NCBI GenBank assembly: GCA_018676275.1
Contig: JABHFC010000004.1
Location: 1 to 19,493, forward strand
Reading direction: 5' to 3'
DNA length: 19,493 nt
Origin: Gammaproteobacteria bacterium
Lineage (GTDB): Bacteria; Pseudomonadota; Gammaproteobacteria; Eutrophobiales; Eutrophobiaceae
Made by a program: the position numbers and the translations under genes. Each line of letters starts with the position of its first letter. The stretch's first letter is position 1. Below the pieces are notes generated by a model. That model saw only the letters and a program-made list of their open reading frames with translations. It was not told the DNA's origin and made no database searches. Below, piece by piece: positions 1 to 6,518 of the stretch.

Positions 1-378
1 CTTTGTAAAAGCAAAATAGAGATTACTTGTCCAGGTTGCGGCAAATTGAGACGATGCTAATTGTGCGCGGGCTTCTACTTCAGATAAGATCCAGACTGCA
101 GAACCAAACGAGATGCTCAACATGAAAATTAGTGCGGGAAGCAATCGTTTTAATCGTCGAGCGTAGAAGCTCATGATGGAAATACGACCACTTATTTCTA
201 ACTCGCACAATAGAAGTCCGGTAATTAAGTACCCTGAGAGAACAAAAAATACATCAACGCCAATAAAACCACCTTGAACAATAGCTAGTCCTGAATGCGC
301 AAGTATAACAAGCAAGATTGCAACTGCCCTCAATCCTTGCAAGCCATGTCTGAAAGCTAATTTTTTATCAGTCAACAT
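1..378 (-). CDS. Membrane acyltransferase, OafA/YrhL (acyltransferase 3) family, 5' part only
   Basis: I translated this by hand: the frame is open from an ATG at 378 down to base 1, giving 126 residues with no stop, so the gene runs off the left edge. The N-terminus carries the family signature: GLRAVAILLVILAH around residues 14-27, then GGFIGVDVFFVLSGYLITGLL at about 37-57, then FYARRLKRLLPAL at about 72-84, followed by a second hydrophobic segment. The GLRA-x-AIL...H region contains the conserved histidine of acyltransferase 3 proteins, and GVDVFFVLSG is diagnostic. The family consists of multi-spanning inner-membrane proteins that O-acetylate lipopolysaccharide, peptidoglycan or exopolysaccharide. 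The substrate cannot be told here because the C-terminal part is missing. It is divergent from nadE and unlikely to share its function. No clear ribosome binding site precedes the ATG, so the start is reasonable but not certain. Confidence 0.88.
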   Translation of the reverse strand, partial: MLTDKKLAFRHGLQGLRAVAILLVILAHSGLAIVQGGFIGVDVFFVLSGYLITGLLLCELEISGRISIMSFYARRLKRLLPALIFMLSISFGSAVWILSEVEARAQLASSQFAATWTSNLYFAFTK

Positions 379-524
379 GTATACTAAATTAATACCACTC
401 TAAAAATTACTATGCTTAAAAAACTGATTTATTGTAATTCAAAAATATAGATATAAATAACTCACTACTTGCTATCATACTATCTTCTCAATCATTTCTT
501 CCTGATATATTAGTCTAAATATTT
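379..524. other. AT-rich divergent intergenic region, acyltransferase / nadE
   Basis: These 146 bases separate two divergent genes and must hold promoters for both. The sequence is very AT-rich, so promoter-like boxes are easy to find by chance. One candidate for nadE is TATCAT at 473-478, without a good -35. Neither start codon has a recognisable Shine-Dalgarno sequence. I see no operator-like inverted repeat. Confidence 0.4.
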
Positions 525-2141
525 ATGCATATTGCACTTGCCCAATCAAATTTTTGTGTCGGTGGTATCAAAAATAACACCGAACAAATAATCAAGCTTG
601 TGAATGAGGCAAGAAAACTCGGCGCGCATATTATTATCTTTCCTGAACTGGCAATATGCAGCTACCCGCCTGAAGATCTTTTACTCAGAAAAGCATTATA
701 CGAACAAATAACAAACGCGATTCTACAAATTTCTGCTGAATCTAACGATATCGACATAGTTATTGGATTTCCTGAAAAGACAGCGAGTGGTACATATAAC
801 GCCTGTAGCTATATTAAGGAAGGTAAACAGCAAGCAATCTATTACAAACAAAACTTGCCAAATTACGGTGTCTTCGACGAGAAACGTTATTTTTCTGCAG
901 GCTCTGAATGCTGCCTGATTGATTTAAATGGTATTCCAACCGCTCTTAGTATTTGCGAAGACATCTGGTCACCTAATGTAGCCCAACAGGCGAAAGAAGC
1001 AGGGGCAAGATTGCTTATCAATATTAATGCCTCCCCCTATCATACAGATAAGCAGGCCGAGCGAGAGTCCATTCTAAAACAGCGCGTAGAAGAGACGGGT
1101 TTAAATATTGTTTATTTGAATCTGGTTGGAGCTCAGGATGAGCTCGTATTCGACGGTGCTTCAATGATAATTGACAGCGGGGGTAATTTTGTTTTTCGGG
1201 CGCCTCAGTTTGAGGAAGGTTTATACCTGATAGATGTACAACAACATGCCGATAAACTTGAATTTCATTCTGCCTTACCTTCGGCTTCTATCCTCGATCG
1301 ACATGAAAGCATTTACCAGGCACTGGTATTAGGTGTCAGGGACTATGTTCGTAAAAATGGTTTTAAAGGTGCCGTGATTGGCTTATCAGGCGGTATTGAT
1401 TCCGCTCTGACTTTGACTATTGCGGTAGATGCTTTGGGTGCTGAGAATGTTGAAGTTCTTATTATGCCCTCACGTTACACGGCAGATATGAGTAATGATG
1501 ATGCTCAGGAAATGGCGGATATATTGTCCGTTACATATCATATCCTGCCGATAGAACTACCTTTCTCCGCATTTACCGAATTGCTTCAACCTGTATTTAG
1601 CGATTTACCAACAGATACAACGGAGGAAAATATACAGGCCAGATCAAGAGGTGTGTTGATGATGGCAATATCCAACAAGACAGGAAAACTGGTTCTCACC
1701 ACTGGTAATAAAAGTGAAATGGCCGTGGGTTATGCGACTTTGTATGGTGACATGGCCGGAGGTTATGCGCCTTTAAAAGATTTGTCGAAGACACTTACCT
1801 ATGAATTGGCAAACTGGAGAAACTCACAGGAACAGGTAATTCCCCAACGAATTATTGATCGCCCTCCCAGCGCTGAACTTCGACCAGATCAAAAAGATGA
1901 AGACTCTCTGCCGAGCTATGACGTACTCGATCCAATTCTGGCACGTTATATAGAATTGGACCAAAGCCCGGACGAAATTGTTAATGCCGGATTTGAAAGA
2001 GAAACTGTACTGGAAATTGTGCGTATGGTGGATCGTAATGAATACAAACGCCGACAGGCTGCTCCCGGGGTTCGCATTACCAGGCGCGCTTTTGGTCGAG
2101 ACCGGCGCTATCCGATCACATCGGGATACCAGGAATTCTAA
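525..2141 (+). CDS. nadE: Glutamine-dependent NAD+ synthetase
   Basis: It converts deamido-NAD to NAD+ with ATP and glutamine, the last step of NAD synthesis, in the cytoplasm. The 538 residues form two domains. An N-terminal nitrilase-type glutaminase (about 1-250) carries the Glu-Lys-Cys triad visible as E41 (FPELAIC), K108 (YYKQNLPNYGVFDEKRYF) and C144 (LSICEDIW). A C-terminal NAD synthase domain (about 260-538) has the PP-loop SGGIDSA at 288-294 and the TTGNKSEMAVGYATLYGDM block at about 392-410. The fused glutaminase means glutamine rather than free ammonia is the likely nitrogen donor. The start MHIALAQ matches the usual family N-terminus, although no Shine-Dalgarno sequence is visible. 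It appears to be a single-gene unit, convergent with bamD across 17 nt. Confidence 0.97.
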   Translation: MHIALAQSNFCVGGIKNNTEQIIKLVNEARKLGAHIIIFPELAICSYPPEDLLLRKALYEQITNAILQISAESNDIDIVIGFPEKTASGTYNACSYIKEGKQQAIYYKQNLPNYGVFDEKRYFSAGSECCLIDLNGIPTALSICEDIWSPNVAQQAKEAGARLLININASPYHTDKQAERESILKQRVEETGLNIVYLNLVGAQDELVFDGASMIIDSGGNFVFRAPQFEEGLYLIDVQQHADKLEFHSALPSASILDRHESIYQALVLGVRDYVRKNGFKGAVIGLSGGIDSALTLTIAVDALGAENVEVLIMPSRYTADMSNDDAQEMADILSVTYHILPIELPFSAFTELLQPVFSDLPTDTTEENIQARSRGVLMMAISNKTGKLVLTTGNKSEMAVGYATLYGDMAGGYAPLKDLSKTLTYELANWRNSQEQVIPQRIIDRPPSAELRPDQKDEDSLPSYDVLDPILARYIELDQSPDEIVNAGFERETVLEIVRMVDRNEYKRRQAAPGVRITRRAFGRDRRYPITSGYQEF

Positions 2142-2144
2142 ACT

Positions 2145-2167
2145 ATCAGAAAAGACTACTATCTGAT
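2145..2167. terminator. Weak hairpin at the nadE / bamD convergence
   Basis: ATCAGA (2145-2150) and TCTGAT (2162-2167) form a 6-bp stem around an 11-nt loop, overlapping the end of bamD. There is no proper U-run on either side, so it may be only a weak bidirectional terminator or chance. Confidence 0.2.
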
Positions 2168-2935
2168 CAGAATATCTTTTACCTCATCAAGACCCGGGTG
2201 ATTTGGATAGTTTAATTCCAGTACTCTTAAAGAATCTCCGGAAAGATCATCCATTTCCAGTACCTTATAGGCTTTTGCCAACAATACCAGAGCATCGGGA
2301 ACCGAGGGTGTTCTTGGATAGGTCTCAATCACATAACGAGCACGATTGGCCGCCGCGACATAGGCTCCTCGAGTCATGTAGTAATTCGCCACATGCACTT
2401 CATGTGCTGCTAACAGGTTGCGGAGATGAACCATACGCATCTCTGCATCCGGAATATATTCACTATCCGGATATTTTCTGGCTAATTCATTAAAATCCCG
2501 AAATGCCTGCAAGCCGGAAGAAGGATCGCGCTGTGAGGTATCCAGAGGCAGGAAGCGTTCAACCAGACCTTTACTACGATTAAAATTAACCAGGCCTCTC
2601 AAATAATAGGCGTAATCGACATGAGGGTTTTGTGGGTACAGACGGACAAAACGATCACAGGCTGATATTGCCGAGTCGTAATCTTCTGTTTTGTAATAGG
2701 CATAGGCTAAATCAAGTAAGGACTGCTGGCCATATACCCCAAAAGGGAAGCGTGTTTCCAGAAACTCGTAATACTTCACCGCTTTGCTGTAATAGCCCGA
2801 CTCCAGTGCACCTTTGGCCTCATTATAAAGTCGATCAACGGTCCAGTTCTTAGCCGAATCATCTTCATCATCACCAAAAAACGAGCAACCGGCACTCGTA
2901 ATTACCAGGATTATTAATAAAACACACTTTTTCAT
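2159..2935 (-). CDS. bamD: Outer-membrane assembly lipoprotein BamD (YfiO)
   Basis: BamD is the essential lipoprotein partner of BamA in the complex that folds beta-barrel proteins into the outer membrane. The 258 residues begin with a short signal peptide (MKK then a hydrophobic stretch to about 15) ending at a lipidation cysteine, C17 (SAGC). The mature part consists of tetratricopeptide-like helices. Family hallmarks are visible: LYNEAKGALESGYYSKAVKYYEFLE at about 36-60, YYLRGL at 110-115, RDPSSGLQAFRDF at about 136-148, and DAEMRMVHLRNLLAAHEVHVANYY at about 163-186, then RGAYVAAANRA at 189-199. Length is close to the E. coli protein. The lipobox has serine at -3 where a leucine-like residue is usual. 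It is divergent from rluD, as in many gammaproteobacteria, and convergent with nadE. Confidence 0.96.
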   Translation of the reverse strand: MKKCVLLIILVITSAGCSFFGDDEDDSAKNWTVDRLYNEAKGALESGYYSKAVKYYEFLETRFPFGVYGQQSLLDLAYAYYKTEDYDSAISACDRFVRLYPQNPHVDYAYYLRGLVNFNRSKGLVERFLPLDTSQRDPSSGLQAFRDFNELARKYPDSEYIPDAEMRMVHLRNLLAAHEVHVANYYMTRGAYVAAANRARYVIETYPRTPSVPDALVLLAKAYKVLEMDDLSGDSLRVLELNYPNHPGLDEVKDILIR

Positions 2936-2968
2936 AAATTTATAACCAGCTGTATTGTTATATTAAAA

Positions 2969-3181
2969 GGAGTCTGTGGAACTTAGGTGTTCGGTCGGTA
3001 GTTGCTCCTGCATAACCGACACTTCCGCCTTCCATGGCGGTCGTAGCGAGGAGAAGATCGGTTTGAGGCATAAGATACGCATTAGTTTGTTGAATGGTGG
3101 TGCTCTTTAGCAAAATAATGCGTATCTTAGGGCCAAATCCGGCTTTTCCGTAGCAGAACAATCCTAAGTTCCACAAACTCC
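2969..3181. repeat. Palindromic MITE-like element with terminal inverted repeats and an inner long hairpin
   Basis: The ends are inverted repeats of 19 nt, 2969-2987 (GGAGTCTGTGGAACTTAGG) and the reverse complement of 3163-3181, matching at 18 of 19 positions. Inside is a second inverted repeat, 3071-3084 (TAAGATACGCATTA) and 3116-3129, identical over 14 nt. It extends into the loop (GTTTG 3085-3089 against CAAAA 3111-3115) and, with bulges, outward to about 3044 and 3155. The left arm has about 50 extra bases (2993-3043) with their own small stems: GTCGGT/ACCGAC and CCGCC/GGCGG (3026-3030, 3036-3040). No transposase is encoded. The layout fits a non-autonomous mobile element or a structured RNA. 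A possible 5-bp flanking direct repeat, TTATA (2958-2962, 3184-3188), is weak because the flanks are AT-rich. Confidence 0.7.
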
Positions 3182-3184
3182 CAT

Positions 3185-3190
3185 TATAAT
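3185..3190 (+). promoter_or_regulatory. Candidate -10 box for rluD
   Basis: TATAAT is a perfect sigma-70 -10 match, 40 nt before the rluD start and just outside the right end of the palindromic element. The expected -35 position falls inside the element's terminal repeat and shows no good match, so this is a tentative call. Confidence 0.35.
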
Positions 3191-3229
3191 ACTCTGAAAA
3201 ATAATGTCTTATACACGAATTTCCGAAAT

Positions 3230-4183
3230 ATGCCGACTGAAAAGTTAAGCTTAACTATCACGGAGGTGCTTGATAACAAGCGACTGGATCAAGCTCTGGC
3301 CGTTTTGTGCCCACAACATTCCCGATCACGATTACAAAACTGGATTCGTAGCGGCTATGTAACAGTTGATGGTCTTACGCTAAGACAGAGAGACAAAGTA
3401 GCAAGCGGCCAATCTATTCAGATCGAAGCAGAATTTGAAATAGAGGAAGAATGGGAAAAGGAAGATATTCCTTTGAACATTTTGTACGAAGACGAAGCTC
3501 TCATTGTTATCGACAAGCCACCGGGGCTCGTTGTTCATCCCGGTGCTGGTAATCCGCGTCACACTCTTTTAAATGCCCTGCTTTATTATTCTCCCCAGTT
3601 AGCTCAGGTGCCCAGGGCAGGTATTGTTCAACGACTGGATAAAGATACTTCAGGTTTAATGGTTATCGCGCTTACACCTTCAACACACACCTATCTGGTA
3701 GACCAGTTGCAAAAACGTCTGGTAAAACGTGAATATCAGGCCATTGTTCATGGCGTTATGACAGCCGGCGGCACAGTCGATGAGCCTATTGGTCGGCATC
3801 ATATTCAGCGAAAACGAATGGCGGTAACTGGATCGGGAAAACAGGCACGTACCCATTATCGTGTACTTCGAAAATTCAAGGCACACACACATGTGCAATT
3901 ACAACTGGAAAGCGGTCGTACCCATCAAATTCGGGTTCACATGGCCCATATTCATTATCCAGTTGTTGGTGATCCACTTTATGGTGGTCGCAAACGAATA
4001 CCAAAAAATTGTTCGAACGCATTAAAAGAAAAAATTGCAGAATTTCCCAGACAAGCCCTGCATGCCTGTCAACTCGGATTGAAGCATCCACTTAGCGGTG
4101 CTTATCAGACATTTACATCTGCAATACCTGATGATATTCAGACCTTGCTGACAGCTTTGGATCAGGATTCGAACGAGAAATGA
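3230..4183 (+). CDS. rluD: 23S rRNA pseudouridine synthase RluD
   Basis: It isomerises uridines in helix 69 of 23S rRNA (positions 1911, 1915 and 1917 in E. coli), supporting late assembly and function of the large subunit. The 317 residues comprise an N-terminal S4 RNA-binding domain (about 17-75, RLDQALAVLCPQHSRSRLQNWI) and a RluA-type catalytic domain (about 85-310). The catalytic aspartate is D137 in RLDKDTSG (135-142), preceded by glutamine where the family usually has histidine. LESGRTHQIRVHMAH at 226-240 and YPVVGDPLYGG at about 243-253 are the later RluA motifs. RluD is preferred over RluA or RluC because of the S4 domain and the position beside bamD and pgeF. No Shine-Dalgarno is evident. 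The last codons overlap pgeF by 4 nt (ATGA), implying translational coupling. Confidence 0.95.
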   Translation: MPTEKLSLTITEVLDNKRLDQALAVLCPQHSRSRLQNWIRSGYVTVDGLTLRQRDKVASGQSIQIEAEFEIEEEWEKEDIPLNILYEDEALIVIDKPPGLVVHPGAGNPRHTLLNALLYYSPQLAQVPRAGIVQRLDKDTSGLMVIALTPSTHTYLVDQLQKRLVKREYQAIVHGVMTAGGTVDEPIGRHHIQRKRMAVTGSGKQARTHYRVLRKFKAHTHVQLQLESGRTHQIRVHMAHIHYPVVGDPLYGGRKRIPKNCSNALKEKIAEFPRQALHACQLGLKHPLSGAYQTFTSAIPDDIQTLLTALDQDSNEK

Positions 4184-4923
4184 ATTTCTGGGTAGACGCT
4201 GAATGGCCCACCCCGGCATGGATAAAAGCCGGGACCACTACCGTTCACTCAGGTTTCAGCCTTCCTCCTTATGCAGGACTTAACCTGGCCGAACATGTTG
4301 GCGATGAATTAGAACGGGTCAGGCAAAACCGCAATCTTTTGGAAAAAGAATTAAATTTGCCTTCAACGCCGTTATGGTTACAGCAGGTACATGGTCAGGA
4401 AATTATTGAAGATAAAAACTGGTTTCCCAATGTCAGTGCAGATGCATGCTTTAGTAAACAGCAGAACAGCGTTTGTGCAATCCTCACAGCAGACTGTTTG
4501 CCTCTTTTGCTCTGTGATGAAAAGAACAGACAAATCGCTGCTGTTCATATTGGCTGGCGTGGACTGTGTCAGAACATCGTTTCAGCAAGCCTGTCCCGAT
4601 TTAATTCAGATCACGGCAATATATTGGCCTGGATTGGGCCACATATTCATGCCGCAAATTATGAAGTAGGTGAAGATGTTAGACAGGCTTGTCTAAGCGC
4701 TATTCCGGGCGCAGATCATGCTTTCACCAGAGTTAAGGAGGGCTATTGGCTGGCAAATCTCGAAACGCTTGTTCGTCATCAACTGGAAGACAGTGGCATT
4801 ACAATGATATTTGGCGCCAATAGATGTACATTTAAAGAACAGTCGGACTTCTATTCCTACAGAAGAAATAATATAACCGGGCGCATGGCCAGCCTGATTT
4901 GGATGGAATCCGAAAATATTTAG
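4180..4923 (+). CDS. pgeF: PgeF/YfiH, laccase-domain multicopper-fold protein (peptidoglycan editing factor)
   Basis: Members of this family act as purine nucleoside phosphorylase/adenosine deaminase-like zinc enzymes. In E. coli the protein also prevents misincorporation of serine into peptidoglycan precursors. The 247 residues show the three metal ligands in their usual contexts: H71 (QQVHG), C106 (TADCLPLLLCD) and H123 (AVHIGWRG). Further signatures are WIGPHIHAANYEVGEDV at about 151-167 and RCTFKEQSDFYSYRRN at about 215-230. The start is fixed by the ATGA overlap with rluD. The rluD-pgeF pair is conserved in gammaproteobacteria, although the functional link between an rRNA modifier and PgeF is not obvious from sequence. 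Confidence 0.94.
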   Translation: MNFWVDAEWPTPAWIKAGTTTVHSGFSLPPYAGLNLAEHVGDELERVRQNRNLLEKELNLPSTPLWLQQVHGQEIIEDKNWFPNVSADACFSKQQNSVCAILTADCLPLLLCDEKNRQIAAVHIGWRGLCQNIVSASLSRFNSDHGNILAWIGPHIHAANYEVGEDVRQACLSAIPGADHAFTRVKEGYWLANLETLVRHQLEDSGITMIFGANRCTFKEQSDFYSYRRNNITGRMASLIWMESENI

Positions 4924-4974
4924 GCTAAGCTGTAAGACTAGACAACTTGCTGTTAAAAACGCAGGTGTCTATCC

Positions 4975-4981
4975 AGGGGAG
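4975..4981 (+). promoter_or_regulatory. Strong Shine-Dalgarno that sets the gdh start
   Basis: AGGGGAG lies 7 nt before the ATG at 4989. The frame is open further upstream, to a TTG at 4947, but that codon has no ribosome binding site and would add 14 residues unlike the family, so 4989 is chosen. Confidence 0.75.
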
Positions 4982-4988
4982 AATAGTG

Positions 4989-6413
4989 ATGAGCAAAAAA
5001 GACAACCAGACGCTCTCATTTAGTCAAAGCGTTAATCACATGGCTGATCGGGCATTCCGGGCGATGGATATGGCACCGGACATTGCAGCAGCTATCAAAG
5101 CCTGCAGTTCAATCATTCAGGTAAACTTTCCTGTCAACATCAAGGGCAAGGTAGAAGTATTTACCGGCTGGAGAGCAGTGCACAGTACTCATCGATTACC
5201 TGCCAAGGGCGGTATTCGCTATGCCACCTTTGTTGATCAGGATGAAGTAGAAGCACTGGCTGCTCTGATGACCTACAAGTGCGCAATTGTTGACGTACCT
5301 TTTGGAGGCTCAAAGGGTGGATTACTGATTGACCCTTCCAGGTACGATCGTAATGATTTGGAACTGATCACACGCCGTTTTGCCCGTGAATTAATACGAA
5401 AAGGATTCCTGAGTCCGGCTACCAATGTACCGGCACCGGATATGGGTACGGGTCAAAGGGAAATGGCCTGGATAGCCGATACCTATAAACTTCTCCATCC
5501 TGAGGATATCAATCACACGGGTTGTGTAACCGGAAAACCTGTAGCCCATGGTGGTATTCGCGGCCGTACCGAAGCCACCGGCCGTGGTGTTGTTTATGCA
5601 ATACGAGAGTTTTTCAGACACCCTGAGGACATGAAATCTGCCGGCTTGAAGGGCGGACTGGCTGGCAAGCGAATTATCATTCAGGGTCTTGGAAACGTCG
5701 GTTATTATGCGGCCAAACTGCTTGATGAGGAGGACGATGCAAAAATAATTGCCATCATTGAAAGAGACGGTGCATTAATCAAGGAAGATGGTTTGTCTGT
5801 CGAAGCTGTTCGACAGTATATTAACGAACACAAAACTATCAAAGGTTATGCTGACGCCACATTTACAGAGAATGGTCTGTCAGCAATGGAACTAAAATGT
5901 GAGATTCTTATACCAGCGGCAATGGAAGCGCAGATCACGGCTGAGAATGCGGGAAAATTGAAAACCAATTTAATAGTTGAAGCGGCTAATGGTCCGGTAA
6001 CTTTCGAAGCCGACGAAATTTTACGCAAAGCGGGTGTCAGTATTTTGCCCGACGCTTATGTCAATGCCGGTGGTGTCACCGTCTCATATTTCGAATGGAT
6101 ACGAAACCTGTCCCACATCCGCTTCGGCCGTATGGAACGTCGTTTTGATGAGACGCGTGGTCAACACCTAATCTCTGCGATGGAATCTTTGACTAATCAA
6201 ACAGTGCCCGACTGGATGCGAGACGAAATCGTTCGTGGCGCTGATGAACTGGATCTGGTTCGCTCTGGTCTTGATGACACTATGCGTAATGCTTACCAGG
6301 AACTCAGTAATACATTTCACAACAATAAGAATGTAGAAGACTTCCGCACCGCAGCCTATGTAGTAGCTATTGATAAAATCTCACGCTCTTATTTCGATAT
6401 CGGAGTTTATTAA
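4989..6413 (+). CDS. gdhA: Glutamate dehydrogenase (Glu/Leu/Phe/Val dehydrogenase family)
   Basis: It catalyses reversible oxidative deamination of glutamate to 2-oxoglutarate and ammonia, linking carbon and nitrogen metabolism. From the chosen ATG the protein has 474 residues. The substrate domain shows K73 (PAKGGIRY), K97 (MTYKCA), catalytic K109 (FGGSKGG) and D151 (PAPDMGTG). The Rossmann domain has GLGNVG at 233-238, and the VEAANGP motif is at about 330-336. The MTYKCAIVDVPFGGSKGG region resembles the vertebrate and archaeal/bacterial NAD-preferring hexamer type more than the E. coli NADP enzyme. I cannot settle cofactor use by eye, so the symbol gdhA is conventional. The gene sits between pgeF and clpB, which are neighbours in E. 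coli. It has its own strong ribosome binding site 65 nt after pgeF, so it may be either the last gene of the rluD unit or separately transcribed. Confidence 0.9.
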   Translation: MSKKDNQTLSFSQSVNHMADRAFRAMDMAPDIAAAIKACSSIIQVNFPVNIKGKVEVFTGWRAVHSTHRLPAKGGIRYATFVDQDEVEALAALMTYKCAIVDVPFGGSKGGLLIDPSRYDRNDLELITRRFARELIRKGFLSPATNVPAPDMGTGQREMAWIADTYKLLHPEDINHTGCVTGKPVAHGGIRGRTEATGRGVVYAIREFFRHPEDMKSAGLKGGLAGKRIIIQGLGNVGYYAAKLLDEEDDAKIIAIIERDGALIKEDGLSVEAVRQYINEHKTIKGYADATFTENGLSAMELKCEILIPAAMEAQITAENAGKLKTNLIVEAANGPVTFEADEILRKAGVSILPDAYVNAGGVTVSYFEWIRNLSHIRFGRMERRFDETRGQHLISAMESLTNQTVPDWMRDEIVRGADELDLVRSGLDDTMRNAYQELSNTFHNNKNVEDFRTAAYVVAIDKISRSYFDIGVY

Positions 6414-6455
6414 TACCCGACCTTTCTCCTTTTTAATGTTGTTTTCCAATACGCG

Positions 6456-6483
6456 CTTGAAATTAGCCGTACCGCCCTCATGT
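6456..6483 (+). promoter_or_regulatory. Sigma-32 (RpoH) heat-shock promoter of clpB
   Basis: CTTGAAA (6456-6462) is a perfect sigma-32 -35 element. After a 13-nt spacer comes CCTCATGT (6476-6483), one mismatch from the CCCCATNT -10 consensus. The spacing lies in the known range, and transcription would start about 30 nt before the clpB ATG. This gives clpB heat control independent of gdhA. Confidence 0.85.
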
Positions 6484-6518
6484 TTGCATGTATATATGAA
6501 ACCTGAGTCACAAAGAAC

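Noticed and set aside
2958..3176. 72-residue minus-strand open frame across the bamD-rluD gap
   Set aside because: It begins at a TTG, runs through both arms of the palindrome, resembles no family I know, and its composition is explained by the inverted repeats.
2969..3181. Integron attC site
   Set aside because: The GTTRRRY/RYYYAAC core sites are absent and no integron cassette genes are nearby.
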